DNA from: Lates calcarifer
Taxonomy: Eukaryota; Chordata; Actinopteri; Centropomidae
Assembly: GCF_001640805.2 (NCBI RefSeq)
Contig: NC_066838.1
Span: 1,055,530 to 1,119,529, forward strand
Length of the DNA: 64,000 nucleotides
Direction of reading: 5' to 3'
Numbering within the stretch: the stretch's first letter is position 1; every line of letters begins with the position of its first letter. Below, piece by piece: positions 25,801-39,100 of this stretch. The notes beneath the pieces are model-generated. The model saw nothing but the letters and a program-made list of their open reading frames with translations, ran no database searches and was not told the DNA's origin. A program made the translations under genes and the position numbers.

Positions 25801-28319
25801 TACATTTATTTAATCAACTTGAATAAGCATGTGTTGTGCTCACTTTAATCACTGTGATTGCAGAATTGCAAGCCTCTCTAAAATCTTCCCCACGCTGATG
25901 CTGTATAAGCTGTGGGAGGATGGCCTGGTAGACTCTCTGGACGACCCTCTGGAGAAGTATGCAGACAACTTCACCATCAAGAACCCTCAGGGGACAATTA
26001 GGGGGGCAGCATCCTCGTCAGCCAGGACGCTCAGCGGTCGTTCTCCTGCACTCACTCTGCGTAGGATGGCTAGCCAGCTCTCTGGTAACCACACAATGAG
26101 TTTTAATGATAGGATGGCTATCTTTGATTAATCTGAAGAAACAGTCAACCAAATCTGAGCTTGGTAGGCGAGTGTCACAGTTTGTGTTTATGCAGCACAG
26201 GTAGAGGACCCAAATGCAGACACTGAGGCAACTTCAGTAACTTTTAATGAAAGCAAAGGGGCAAAGAAGTCCAAATGGACAAGACTGGAAGACAGACAAA
26301 AGTCCAAAACTTAAAAACAGGGTCAGGTTACAGGTGCAGGCACCTGAACCTGACAGAGGACAGATTAATGAGAGCTGGTATATATACTGACAGGGGTAAC
26401 AGGGAAATGGATGGGGAGGGACAGACGATAAACAATGGGAGACAGGTGAGCAGGTGGATGTGGGAGTCAGATGACTGGGATAGCATTGTAGAAATGCAGT
26501 GCACAGGACTGGGACAGTAACTGTGAGTAGGTGAGAACCTAGTGTTCAGTTTGATCTCTGTCCAGGTTATCATGTACACCACATATAGAGACTGGAGCAG
26601 GGACAATATAATCCAAACATTTGATTATAATGAAATCCTGCACAATACCACAAAATACAGCACTGAAAACGGGACTTGAATCAATACATCTCAAAAACTG
26701 AACATTACAAGCTTAAGCTTAGGATAATTAAGTAGCTGTCAGCAGATATAAGTATTTATTAGTGGAGAGTGGAGGCTGCTATATAAACAGATAATGAATG
26801 AACAGACAAATGACTGTATCTTCACAGGAGAAGTTACAGTTTCTGACAAATACTGTATATATGTACTGCTCATAAATGATAAATAGTCCTTACTATTTAG
26901 TAGGGACTTTTATTTTGTGATTATGACAGGTATTTCTTTCATTTTGGCCTAAAGTATTTGACCTTGTGAAACTAGCAGATTTGTTAATTTGGTCACCGTT
27001 CCTGATGCAGATCTGAATAATACCTCAATTATGGATAAAGAAAGAAAAAATGGTGGATATATCTTTTCTCTTCTTGCCAAGTTCATAAAAAGCTGCTCCA
27101 TTGTGTAAGTGCTGATTCAACCTCCTGGCACCCTTTTACAAGAGTCAAAATTTAGCTCCACAGTGTGTGGTGGATGCGCATTGGTCTAAATGTAGGTCTA
27201 GACTCTCATACTTGACACCATGTAATTCCTGTTAAGGACACATTTCTATGACCCATTATACCACCTTAGCTAACCTGGGCTCACATAAACAGAAACAAGA
27301 GCTAGAATTACACTGAGCTGTGTCCAGAGATAGAGCTAATCAGCTCTGTGTCCTCAGAATGAAAAGGAGGGATTAACTGAGGGGAAAACCATGCTGTGGG
27401 TGAAAGTCTACCTGAAAGTTGTTCCAGCACAGTGACTCAAACCATCACACAAGTTGCTGAATACTGGAGTAAAGAGAGGAGATTACTTCTCTTAACAACT
27501 ACTGTTGTTGGACAGATTGAATGCTTACACTAGCATGTAACCACAGTGTTAGAAAAAAAAATTGATGTGTTGATAGCCCTAGGTCAGGATCACCAAAAAG
27601 ATAAAAGCTAAATAGCTAAAAGGCTTCATGTAGACTTTCCCAACCCATATTTGGTAAAAGAATATTAAGACAGCAGATTTAAATCCAGATCTCTAGAGCA
27701 AAACATGTGATCAACATGCTGTATATAAGCAACAAATATTTGCTCTGTTACTAATGTCCAGTATGTTGGTGATTTATTCATTTCCATTAAACTGAGCTAC
27801 ATCATTTTCATTCACTTCAGTTCAATTCAATTTTACTTTTCATATAGAGCAGGTCTAGACTATTCTCTTTATATTATTATATTCACAGAGCGAGACCCAA
27901 CAATTACCTATTACCTATTTTAAAGAGTATGGTCTAGACCTGCTCTATGTGAAAAGTGCCTTGAGATGACTTTTGTTGTGATTCAGTGCTATATAAATAA
28001 CATTGAATTGAATTGAATTCCCACCATGAGCAAGCACTGACAGATACACTGTACCATCATGCACAGATAGTGTATCTACTGAGCAGCTCCTTGGGTGTAT
28101 CCATAGATCAATGGGAATATTGTGTCAACCCAGCTATGACCATAAGCCCCTTGTCACTCTTTTTAAGGAAAGAAACTGTTTTTGTTTGAAAAATGTGCTA
28201 GCACAACAGGCATTGCATGTACTGCTCCAAAATATATCAAGTGGTAGAATAAGTGATGGGTTAGGTTTTTATATATATATCTGTGAAATGTTTTCATGTA
28301 TGATTACTGCATATTGTCT

Positions 28320-28372
<53 letters not shown>

Positions 28373-29662
28373 GTTTTACTCACTAAGGCTCTCTAATATT
28401 TTTACAGGGTTACCCAGAAGATTAAGGTCAACTAATCTCCTTTGGAGTGGAGACACACAGGCAGCCCTTAATTTGTTACAGGATGATGTCCTTGTGGCAG
28501 ATCCAGGCACCAAGTAAGACTTTGTTTCCTTCCCGTGTTGCTCTATTTTTGAGCAATGACTTTGGACAATCTGTGCATTTCAAAAGGGGCTTGTTGTCTA
28601 TGCATAGAAAAATGATCCTTTTGGTACTTTATATCCAGGAAACTTACAGACATCTGTGACATTACTGTCTCTTTTTCCCTCAGATGCCATTACAGCAATG
28701 TTGCTTTTTCTTTATTGGCCAACATCCTGGCCCAGAAAGTTACGGGCACAAACTTTGAGAGCTGGGTGTCAGACAACATTCTGGAGCGGCTCAGCATGGA
28801 AGACACTGGTTTCAACTTAACTCCAGCTATTCAGAGGCAGATGGCTGTGGGTGTGTACAGCAATGGCCAGCCAACTCCGCTCTACAACCTTGGCTGGTAC
28901 CGGCCTGCAGGTCAGATGTATTCCACAGCAGCTGACATGGCCAAGCTCATGATGGCTCTTCTGGGTGTGTACAGTGGGACCCTGCTGCGCCAGGATACCC
29001 TGAACACCATGCTGACACCAGTCTTCCGATGCCATAGTGGCTACTTTGCCAACTCTACCGGCACACCGTGGGAGATCAACGAGCAGTTTGGCTATGATGT
29101 GGTGAGGAAGGACGGCGACCTGGACGGTTACGCGGCCACCCTCTCCCTTGTGCCACGACTCAAGCTGGGACTGGTAGTCCTGATGGCTGGGGTTCGGCCT
29201 GCAGACCAGGACCTTGTGAGACGCGCCTACAACTATCTCATCCCTGCAGTGGAAAATGCTTTCAGGGATGCTCAACGAACTCTCAGACAGCCGCCTGACC
29301 CAGCTCCATATATAGGCTTTTTCACTTATAGGAATATGACTTTCTATGAGATTAAGGTAGACTCAGACAAAGTGCTAGTCATGCAGCAGTTCGGACCACA
29401 GGTGGACACAGCTGTGCCATCCAAGTACCGAACTATTCGGTTGGATTACCTGCAAGACAGGGTGTTCAGGGTGGTGTTTGAGAGCCCATATCCTTGCAAG
29501 CTGAAGGTTAACAGCGCCTCAGTCTCCCTGGAGGCACAGGACAGACAGCTCTTCAACTTTTATCCCTTCAACAAGAAAGGTGTATCACCAGGGTTTGATT
29601 CCCCAGGACTCAACACTTACAGGGTGACAAGGATAGCTGGCAGACCATACTTTGCTTCATAA
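22883..29662 (+). CDS. lactbl1: lactbl1, beta-lactamase-like protein 1, complete, six coding exons
   Basis: Member of the serine beta-lactamase/penicillin-binding-protein fold family (LACTB relatives). In vertebrates LACTBL1 has no established substrate. Coding exons: 22918-23023, 25031-25134, 25243-25400, 25864-26084, 28408-28513 and 28684-29662, total 1674 bases, 557 residues. All have GT-AG junctions and phases close. Residues 8-27 (MLGMVVFFLLSVVMTCCFIW) form one membrane segment, so a type II anchor with the catalytic domain outside the cytosol is likely. The active-site Ser-x-x-Lys is S126-L-S-K129 in exon 4. The second motif Tyr-x-Asn is Y235-S-N237 at the start of exon 6. At the third motif, where LACTB has His-x-Gly, this protein has DLDG (377-380). 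The start ATG at 22918 is the first in the exon. The product is encoded opposite to ephb2, head to head. Confidence 0.93.
23024..25030. other. lactbl1 intron 1: nothing but AT-rich sequence
   Basis: No exon with both splice sites and an open phase was found between coding exons 1 and 2. Short TCAG tandem units occur at about 24362-24380. Confidence 0.5.
26170..26540. mobile_element. LTR-retrotransposon-like remnant in lactbl1 intron 4
   Basis: The sequence around GGACCCAAATGCAGACACTGAGGCAA, followed by CAAAGGGGCAAAGAAGTCC and GACAGACAAAAGTCCAAAAC, resembles teleost Gypsy-type LTR sequence in reverse orientation (a familiar pattern of 'crossing product names' style repeats near the LTR). No coding part is left. 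Recognition is by pattern only. Confidence 0.35.
27830..28020. repeat. Retroposon 3' tail with (ATTGA)n end, copy 2, with an inverted piece
   Basis: Bases 27905-28020 repeat the body seen at 11690-11815. Immediately before, at 27820-27865, is a reverse-oriented fragment of the same body (TTCAATTCAATTTTACTTTTCATATAGAGCAGGTCTAGAC). It lies in lactbl1 intron 4. Confidence 0.6.
28322..28371. repeat. (TA)n(CA)n compound microsatellite
   Basis: About 18 TA units followed by about 7 CA units, 36 bases before lactbl1 exon 5. Repeat-derived YIYIYI frames here are not genes. Confidence 0.95.
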
Positions 29663-31620
29663 TAACAAAAATTCAGCTTCACAAGTTTGTCACTGTAACT
29701 AGGGAGTTCTGTTAAGGACGAATGCAGTGGGAATCTTGATAGTGCAAACATTTGCAAGTTTTCAAGTGTTTGCTCGGTGGTCATGTGTCAGTGTCATGGA
29801 ATGCTCCCTTGCTAAAGTTGGTGTGATTATTCTGATCTTCCATTCATCATTATTGATTTTATGCTCTTTTGCTCTTAATACAAATTTTATCATTTAGTCT
29901 TGTCTATATCTCCAAAGCAATCTTTGAAAAATATTTTTCCTCTAAGAAACTAGCACAAGCAGTGCAAAACTGACACACTGCTGCATAAATGTTAATCTAA
30001 GATGTGTTTGATTAATGGACAATGTGGACATATTCCTCTTCAGTCTTTAAGTGCCTACAGTGTCACCTGGAAAAAGGAAAAATGCAGTTGATTTAACATG
30101 TTGTCTGTGAACTGTAACACAACTCTTACAGGACAATGCACTGAATTAAATTAATTTTAAGCATATATATACGCCTATTGCCAGCTATACAGCTGACAGT
30201 GATGTGACCAGAAAAACGTCCATTGAACTACCCTGCAATACTAGTAGTGGTTAGTGGCAGTTATATGTGTCACAGATGGAGGCCAAGGTGCACAAAGTCT
30301 CATCAACGTGCCTGTGCACAATATTGGGCAGCATTAATGTCAGTGTCATCATAGGAGCTGCAGAGTCAGAAAGCACAAACCCCAAAACAAACGGTGCAGG
30401 AGGCAATGGCCAGGTCTTGAATGTGTTTGTGATTATTATCTGATACTGGATTAATTTGATGAAGATCCGATTTGATTTGAAGATATATTTCATGTATATT
30501 GAAACAGTTTCATGTTTACCCCTCATATGTCATTTCCTGACATCTTTACCAAACCACTTCAGGGAAGCCTTAAATCTGTGTAATCCACGGTGGATTACAA
30601 AGAATGGCAATGTGGCGCAGTCTATGGCAGCACCTTAAATGAAGGTGGGCATTGGTTAACCAGACATGCTTTTGCATGAACAACCAGTTAGTCTTTTGTC
30701 TTGAAAAAACGAAAAACACTGTTTGAAAACTGTTTGTGTTGCTTGTAAATGTTGTCATTGTGAGCATGTTAGCATGCTGATGTTTGAGCATTTTGCTCAA
30801 AGCAGCAATGTGCCTGAATACAGTCTCACAGAGCTGTTAGCATGTGTGCATACAGAGCTGAAGTCCTGATGCAATTGCTCAATCAGCATTTCTTTCACTT
30901 CATTTTTTCTGGTTGTGAAAAAATTAAGGTTCCTGGGATTTACTGTTTGTATAAAACCATATGATTTCATAAATAAATAACTTGTCAGTTACAACTTGCT
31001 GTGTGAGTGTATAAAACACTACCGCTCCCAACACAATTTACCAGCACAGCATTGTTTTAGGTTCATCCATGGCCATGAAGTTCTCCGAAACGCTTTGCTA
31101 AAGTAATGTTTCCAACTTTTTAGCTTTCTGTCTACAACCCTCTACAGCATTCAGTCCTCTCTGCTGTTATTGTGAACAGCCTGCAACTCCTCAACTGGCC
31201 CATGGATTTTCTTTTATTGTCGGGAATCTTGGGCTTATGAGAAATGGGGTTCATTTAAAAGTAAAAACTGAAATACTCAATAAACAACAAATCTAATGAA
31301 ACTGAGATGCTTCTGAGTCTCTGCAGCAAACTGAGCCATTCCATAGATATGCACTGGATATTTTACAGGAATGCATAGTGTGTATGCTGAGCTTAACTAG
31401 ACTGACATTAGAGCAGACAGCTGTGCATAGAGCTGTTCCCATGTAGAGAAAAACAAACCTAATCTTATGTAACAGTCTTACCAAAAGGGAATGGAGCTGT
31501 CCGCTGTTAATGATCTGAAGCCACTTTATCATGTGTACAGTGCAGAGTTGTGTATACATATCAATCACCAACATGAAAATGAATCAATGAATACTAGAAC
31601 TTTTCTCTTCATTTTTCCAC
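29663..31620. other. lactbl1 3' UTR and intergenic DNA: no further gene seen
   Basis: AT-rich sequence with no recognisable exon. A perfect short palindrome TAATCCACGGTGGATTA lies near 30580. Confidence 0.45.
30972..30977 (+). terminator. Candidate lactbl1 poly(A) signal
   Basis: First canonical AATAAA downstream of the lactbl1 stop, 1.3 kb into the putative 3' UTR. Nearer variants (AATACA about 29877) or a second AATAAA at about 31278 could be used instead. Confidence 0.35.
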
Positions 31621-31686
31621 AGAACAGTGCAGCTTTTATGGCATCATAAACAGTGCCTGTTCTTTATCTTTAGCTACTCTACAAGC

Positions 31687-31694
31687 TATAAATA
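31687..31694 (+). promoter_or_regulatory. TATA box upstream of a signal-peptide-like exon
   Basis: TATAAATA, 72 bases upstream of an ATG at 31766, the spacing expected for a short-leader TATA-driven gene. Confidence 0.35.
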
Positions 31695-31765
31695 CACTGC
31701 AGCAGTGCTATGTGCACTCAAGGAGCAACAAGAAGAATTTATCATACATCACAGAAAACAGCAAG

Positions 31766-31944
31766 ATGAGGACCACCAACTGTGTGTCATTCTTCTAGTT
31801 TTTCTAGTTTTGAGCCAGATGTCCAGCGCTGTGACATGTGTCATGGTAAGACCTGAAGCACTAGTATTCAACCAAAAATCTCCTGTCAGAGTATCACCTG
31901 AGTTCTTGTATGATTTTGTCCAGGAGCATCTCTGGCCAGGCTGG
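31766..31944 (+). pseudogene. Candidate first exon of a small secreted protein, frame broken
   Basis: Downstream of the TATA box the ATG at 31766 opens only a 10-codon frame (MRTTNCVSFF, then stop). Two bases out of phase, the sequence from about 31788 reads LLVFLVLSQMSSA, a good signal-peptide core with a cleavage-like end, and stays open through SPEFLYDFVQEHLWPGW to a donor GGCTGG|GTAAAG at 31944. An earlier donor ATG|GTAAGA lies at 31845. The TGTGTG run at 31781-31786 is the obvious place for a two-base slip. No downstream exon could be joined with confidence. It may be a pseudogene, an assembly or polymorphic error, or chance. Function unknown. Confidence 0.25.
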
Positions 31945-31989
31945 GTAAAGTTAATTCTGTCATGTTTTCAACATACATTGCCTAAGTTT

Positions 31990-31993
<4 letters not shown>

Positions 31994-32027
<34 letters not shown>
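31994..32027. repeat. Poly(A) run
   Basis: About 34 consecutive A residues. It could be the tail of a processed insertion on the plus strand, but no retrocopy was recognised before it. Confidence 0.9.
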
Positions 32028-32031
<4 letters not shown>

Positions 32032-34589
32032 AGTCAAACAATAAACAGTCAATCCAGATTATCTAAACCCATGGTTTCCCAAAATGATGATCAGGACCCA
32101 AAGGGGTCTACGAGATAAATCTATCATATCTATCACATAGCAATTAAGGATGAAGGGATAACAATGGAAAAAAATACTGAAACATAAAACTACAATATTT
32201 ACACAAAGTTATACAAAACCATTCTTTTACTTTTGATTTTTACTGACCATGCTGAAATATTAACCTCATCAGACTATAAATCCCACAAAATGAAATAATC
32301 TGAGCTGCTCATAATTTTGTTTTGCTAAATTCTGTTACAGCACTACTGCAAATAGACAACAGTGAAAAGTCATTCATTGCTCACAACTCATGTCCACACT
32401 GGGCCATCACAGGCAGACACTTTTATTGCTTGGGATTACTTGTCAAAAAGGCAGAAAACTACTGACAACAACCACTTTCTTTTGAAGGCAAACTAAAAGT
32501 GAGGGCTACCCACGCTTATGCCTGAGAGATCTGTGAGTCTGTTGCCTGCACTGGCTGTTGAAAGGAAAACCTGCATTGTGTGATGATAGCTAATTTCGTC
32601 TATTTATAATCACTAATAATTTAAATTACGAAATCCCTGTCTATCCTCATGTCTCAAAACTTGGCAAGTGTGTTGCTGAGGACCGAAGGAAGTGCAGTGT
32701 AAAAGTTTTTTGGATGTGTGTTTGACAAGATCGAACAAAAGTGATGATAAAATGCCAGAAATAATGATGTCACATGAACTGTGATGTCACCAGTGACATT
32801 CACAAAATGAACATGAATGTTTGACACAACAAGGTCAAGCTTGTGTTCATGCACTTATTGGTTATATTGTGTTTTTCCTGTTGCACACTTCTATAGTTTG
32901 GTCATTATAGCAGAGCCGAATACATCTGGTCAAAGTTCTCTATGTCTGGTTATAGCTTTAACGTAACATTGTTTCATTATTGTTGTTTAAATCACACTAA
33001 AATATTTGAAAATCACAAAAGGTATCTTCGTCTCCATTTCTCTAGAAGTGTTTCAGTGGAATGGAAATTAACTCAGTGTTGTTGTACACTTAGTAATGGT
33101 CTTAATGATTCCACTTTCTGCAGTAAAATGGTTGGTAAATTACTCCTTGACTGACTGAATATGGCACTTGATTTCCCAGCGGGGAGCTGGCAGTGTATTT
33201 GCTCCTAAAAACCCACAAGCAGCTGCCTGCTGAGACTGCTAAGGTATTTTCAGTAGGTCCAAAACTGATAATACATCCATTGTTTTTTTTTTGAGGCACA
33301 GTAAAACTTTTTGTTAACACACACAAGACAAGAAATAAGATAACACTTTCTTATAAGGTACCATTTACAATGGCTTTCTTAATGGGTAATATATAATTTA
33401 CTAATGCTTTACAGATCAATTATGAGCCATTAATGAGAACCTTTGGGTTGCTATCTTGTGGAAATGCCTCATCCAGCACATCATTTTGTATTTTTATCCT
33501 TTAAATCTTATAAAAATCTAAAATCAATTTATAAACTGATTTTTAACATCTACAACTTCATGGATTGTTGAACCCATGATTTATAATTGTAGGTGACTAA
33601 CCAACCTTTGCTAATGGCTCATTAGAAATTAAAAACCCAAGAGTGTTTATTAATCTAATGTTATCACAGAAACATTAGACACACTAATTCAGTCCACTTC
33701 CTCACTTCTCTTGTCATAAAAACAGCTCTCACCTTCAACATGTCAGATTTACTGTATTGTTCTCTCTGCATTGTACTATTTTCAGTTTTGCATACAGAGT
33801 AGCAGTGAGTCAAACTCTATATGTCAATAAGTGGTTATAACATGATAAGTCTTCATTTTCATCAGTTTCTGAATGGATTTTGGTCCAGATGTCCTGCAGC
33901 TTTTCCAGAAGAAAAGTGAACAAACATCAGAGGGGGCTTCCTGATGAACTGAAGAGCTAAAAAGACAAGCAAAGTGATGTGCTGGGGAGGAGATTCTACA
34001 ATCTGGCAACCCATTACCTACAGCTTATAAACCCTTTATATATAGTGAAGAAGAAAGTGGTACCTAAAATCATTTTTGGTGATTGGACTCCAATGGTGTG
34101 AAACATTTTCATTAAGCTTAGGCCTAAATGAATGTAGGAAATAAGACAGCATCTCCACAGAGTCTAGAGACTGGGAGTAGTGTAGAGCCAGTAGGTGGAT
34201 GAGATGGATGATGCTGGGGGAGAAAACATCAGCAGTCATGCATTTCATATCACTCCTAGTTTAACCACACTCACTGGTGAGATCTACTTCAACAGTGATG
34301 GAAGTGAGGAACACTGTTGAGCACAATGCTGAAAAAGTTAACAGCAATAAAATGCAGGAACACACATAAAATGAGTCCCTGTGCATGCTGGGAAGGTTTC
34401 CAATACACATACATCATGTACACCTGCAATCACAGGGTCACCATTCAGCCAGTCATATGCTTGCTCTTTACTCGTTTTGCCTTCATTTAAAACACAAGTG
34501 CAAGATAACTTTGTCTAGGATTAACAAATCCATCCTCAAACTGCATCATATTAGCCTGATATCAGCATGTTGGCACACATTGGTGGGAT
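32028..34589. other. Intergenic, lactbl1 to trappc6b: no gene seen
   Basis: A 40-codon plus-strand frame after acceptor TTCTGTTACAG at 32339 includes HNSCPHWAITGRHFYCLG, but it has no donor and no recognisable family. A short frame ending at about 33959 after acceptor TTTTGGTCCAG is also unassigned. Otherwise AT-rich. Confidence 0.4.
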
Positions 34590-34725
34590 TTGTTGGATCT
34601 CTCCTGTAAACATTATAATATAAAGAGTACAGTCTAGACCTGCTCTATATGAAAAGTGCCTTGAGGTGACTTTTGTTGTGATTCTGTGCTATATAAGTAA
34701 AACTGAACTGAACTGAATTGAAATT
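34590..34725 (+). repeat. Retroposon 3' tail with (ATTGA)n-like end, copy 3
   Basis: Shares TCTAGACCTGCTCTATATGA, AAAAGTGCCTTGAGGTGAC and a degenerate GAACT/GAATT tail with the copies at 11690, 27905 and 38585. Confidence 0.6.
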
Positions 34726-35584
34726 AGTTGAGCAACATTTAAAGAACAGATCCCTGGTTTACTCAGTATCTGGGTAGCTTTGTTGAGTAAAACTTGAAAC
34801 CTCAACAAAAGTGGAACATGGACACAAAGACTTGTTCCAGGGTTGATTCAGTTAAATCATCCTAAAACCCCAGTATATGCCGTGTACCCCCAGAACAACC
34901 CCCCGATACTCCCCCTGTTGACTCACTTTACATCCTGTCATTTTGTACTAGACCACTGTACACACACTACCTCATTGTGTTGTGTTAATGTCTGTTGTAC
35001 TTTACTTTGATCTCATCTCTATTTTTATATTCATTATTCTTATTTAACATGACATTTTATATTCATCTGTGCTGTCATTCTAAGATACCTACCTAAGGTA
35101 GAGAGTGCAATATGTATGCTTTATAAATAGTGATAAATAGCTTGCTTGAAGTTTTTATATAGAGCTCTATGCATTATGGTGGAAACATTTCCTGATGCAA
35201 GTGAACATCATTTCAGTTCACAGATTAATACTTATTCATGCTGTATAAACACAGAGAAGTAAAGTGAAATGATCTGTGATTTACTGATGTTAGTGACACT
35301 CGGAATGTGATCAATTAACTAGATATTTTTTGGCAACACCAGAGATGAGCACAGCACAATTAAACAATCTAGCTTTTCATTTTTTTTAACATCTTTTCAA
35401 TCGTTAACAGTGGTTGGGTCACTAATATAATATCTGAGAAAGATTTTTTTGAAGTTCAAAACAGAAAATTCCTGCCAAACATTAGAGCCCTCGGGTTGAG
35501 CTAAAGTCACACCAACTGGGCGAGTAGGATTGGGAAGACGCAGCTGAAATGTAGACGATGAGGCTGAGAGATTTCACGCTGGAA

Positions 35585-35590
35585 TTTATT
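35585..35590 (-). terminator. Candidate trappc6b poly(A) signal
   Basis: AATAAA on the minus strand about 530 bases past the trappc6b stop codon; the closest canonical hexamer I saw on that strand. Confidence 0.35.
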
Positions 35591-35778
35591 GCAACTGATT
35601 CAACCTGTAGTCAAAGTTCAAACACACTTCAATAAAAAGAAAATTCATCTGCAATACTGTACAAACATGCTTCAATAGGATTTCTGATTATTATTAGTGC
35701 TATAGTGTCTTTACCCTCTGGGGAGCACTATGATCACAGGCAAATGTGTGTATGTGTGTATACTGAATATTTAAACCA

Positions 35779-35825
35779 TTCAGCCACAACATTAAAACCA
35801 GTGACTGGTTGATTGGTGTATAAAC
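35779..35825 (+). repeat. Isolated terminal repeat of the Tc1-like family
   Basis: CAGCCACAACATTAAAACCA resembles the termini of the Tc1-like copies at 629-655 and 47350. No element body adjoins it. Confidence 0.45.
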
Positions 35826-36122
35826 TGTGAACAAAGGAAATAACATTACTAAAGAGTCATTCTCAAAAATAATGGCAATCATGGCATTAAGTGTTTATCC
35901 ACTTCTGATAATGATGGGAGTTTAACAGCAGGAAACACTGTTCCTCTGTTATCAGAAAATGGGGCTCTGGACACTGAAACAGACAAACTTTTGCGAATCA
36001 TCACTGTAATGTGTAGAGAGAAGTAATATTTCTGATGAAGATGGGTGGCATTTCCCTTAAATGATAAAAACTCAAGGATATGTGATGGCAAAAGAGAGTG
36101 CAGAGTGAGCCTCTGCTCATCG

Positions 36123-39100
36123 CTACATTTTTTGGATCATGACCTGGAATTTACCTGCAGAGATATAAAGAACAGAAAGAGAAGAAAGCACGTGTTAGTC
36201 CACACTTTATTCCTATGAAAAAATAAAACAAACTCAGATTTACGTCTGCATAAATGTTTTTCCACCCCAAGCAGAACAGGATCCTCAAGATCTTAATACA
36301 ACAACACCAACTCCAGCCAAAATAATGGCCATGTTTTCACAAAGGCAGTGCAGGCCTGTTCATACAGTGCGTCTGTGGTCAGAGTGTGAAACCTGCAGGA
36401 CAACCTGTGATTTTATGCTAACAGCCATAACATGACTCAGGACTGAAGATTCACTCCTGTTATTAGAGGTAACCTATGGAGTTAGGAGCATTACAGAGCA
36501 GTTTGTCTTATGCACATGCTTAAAACATATGTTGTGGCTGAAAAATATTTGTATAATTGTTTTTTACTTATCATAGGTGAAGCCAGTCTGGCCAAACAGG
36601 AATGTGACCGTCGTCAGAGGAAAACTAGGGTCTGAAAGGGCATTTGATACTACAGCATTACGCTTTTACAAATCCTATTTCAATAAAACATAACAGTCAA
36701 ACTACAGTTTCTCCATACTTCATTTTAGTGCTGTGCCAGTTCTAAAGAGACAAATATAGTCTATAGTTTATAGTCAACTTAAAATAACAGTGTAACTTGA
36801 ATCACATTCAATCTCGTGTATGTCACGTCGCTATTTTGGCCAATTCCCAGGATGCTTGCTTTTGCCTACTTACAGTGAGTGAGAGCACATGTATGAGCTA
36901 CAGGATGCTGACTGCAGTTCACTCAGTGGCCACCAGTGACATTAATAAAAGGGTTTTCTGAATGTTACACTAAGAACCTTTAACCTTTAAGCATTTGAAA
37001 TTATTCCATGAAACCCTTAAAACTGTGTTCAGCTATACATGTGCAGAGACTGTGACAGGGATGCTCCAGTAGTAGAGTTTGTGTCAAGAACATAAAAAAA
37101 GTTGAGTTTTTTTTTTTCTTAATTGTCAAATGACTCTTTCCAAGATCAACACTAATCTTTGTGAGAATGTCTCTGATCGGATGATGGACAAGTGATGTGA
37201 GTCTTACATGCTGGCATGACGGACACCTCAGCAGTCACAATACTCTTGACTCCCAGATTGGACAGAGCTCCTCTCACCAGACCACAGGTAAAGGCCAGAT
37301 ACTGCAGAAAGACAAACAGCCTGTGTCATATGATGAGTAAGGATGTCCTAACACAGTTAGGTGTTGTGAAATTTGTCTTTGCTCTGGGTATAGCAGTTGT
37401 CCAGATATTCCAGTGTGCTGATCTTCTCTCTCTAGCTGAAAGTCACATGTTGAACTACTCACAAACATGAATAAAAATCAGCTTTGACTTTAAAATGCTC
37501 ATAGATGCATGAGAGCTAATACCACTACTACTACTATCACTAATAACAATAATAATAGTAATAATCAACATTTTTATTAGCATCATTATTATAAATTAGG
37601 TGACACATATATATAATTTTAAATTGGGTACTTTTAATCCATTATTTGCATTTGAACATTTAATGGGCTGTTATATAACCCCCACCCCATTTTTTCTTTT
37701 TGAGTGTACAATATGGCAGATGTAGGGTCAATCTACGTACTGATTACAGCATCGTGTGTGTATTCATATATATTTATAGATAAACAGATATACTGTATAA
37801 GCTGTGTAAAGATGGACAGTATAAAATGCATCTGATTGGTTGTTTGTTCTATGAGCAGATATGTAATCAATCATCTGATCAGTTGGAGTTGCTCTTAAAG
37901 TGACTTTTCCAGGAGGAAGTCACCAACAAATGTGTCTAATTGCTCTCACTCAGCCAACGATGACCTCTGAAGTTGGTGCTCTGGACACTTCAGTAGAGGG
38001 ATTACTACAAGTGTGATAAACACAGGCCCTGATCTCTAGGGATGGGTTCTGATAGTTCCCATATCAAGTCTTTCCCGTCCTCTGTTTAGTCTTTTTCACA
38101 TCTCCCTGACACTACACACATCAGCAACCAAGAACGTCCACGGTTTTAGTTTTATAGTATATTTGCTGTAGTTTCCATTAGAGTTAGCATCACGCTACAT
38201 CTGGTAATTTCTCCATAAATTGGTCTCTTTCCTGTAGCACTGTGATCTTCCGTCTCTCTCTCCTCTTCTGTCTCTTTCTGCAGGTATTTCTGCCTCTGGA
38301 GCTGTAGAGTCTGATCTGTGATGACAAGTCTCCTGCTGCTCCTACAACTCCACTCAACACCTGCTGCTAGAATTAGAAATCACTAGTACTGCTATTAGTT
38401 GTATTGCTATGTTAGCAGTTAATACTTTAATTATCACTACTATCATTACTACTACTGTATTATTGGCATCACCTTACATTTTATACATGGAACCCATGTT
38501 ATGCTATGTTCTTCTCTCACTATTCTCTACCCCCTCTCTCCCACTCCCCCACCCACCCCCCTTTGGGTCTCTCTCTGTAAATACCTATTTTAAAGAGTAT
38601 AGTCTAGACCTGCTCTATATGAAAAGTGCCTTAAGATGACTTTTGTTGTGATATGGCGCTATATAAATAACATTGAATTGAACTGAATTAAATCATAACC
38701 ATTTGTGTTATTAATGCAATTATAAGATGCTAGATTCAAATATATCAAGTCAAATCTTACGTTACATTAAACACTTGTAATTTGTTTTGCTAGTGTACTG
38801 AGTAAATGCTCATAATTAACACGTCTGCATTCCCAACAAACTAGTTTAAGAAAAAAAACTTTGATAAGGGATTGCACAGTAGTCAAATTTGATAAGCAGA
38901 TTCAGAAATGAATTTAGATTTAATCATATGCTATCAAACCCCATCCCTTATGGAAGTCTTGCTGGTCTTGGATCAGCTGCCTCATGAAAAAAAGAGTGCT
39001 CTTTACAGAGATGGATGTTCTTACAAACAAATCACTATAGAGTCACAAAGTCTAATGAAATCAAGGCAGAGCACCTTAGGGGCGTGTTCCAGGTACTGTT

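Noticed and set aside
28817..29275. 150-codon minus-strand frame
   Set aside because: Shadow of the lactbl1 last exon, whose own frame has the family motifs and phase-correct splicing.
37216..37470. Plus-strand frame of 84 codons
   Set aside because: Antisense to trappc6b exon 5; extends into intron with no splice context.
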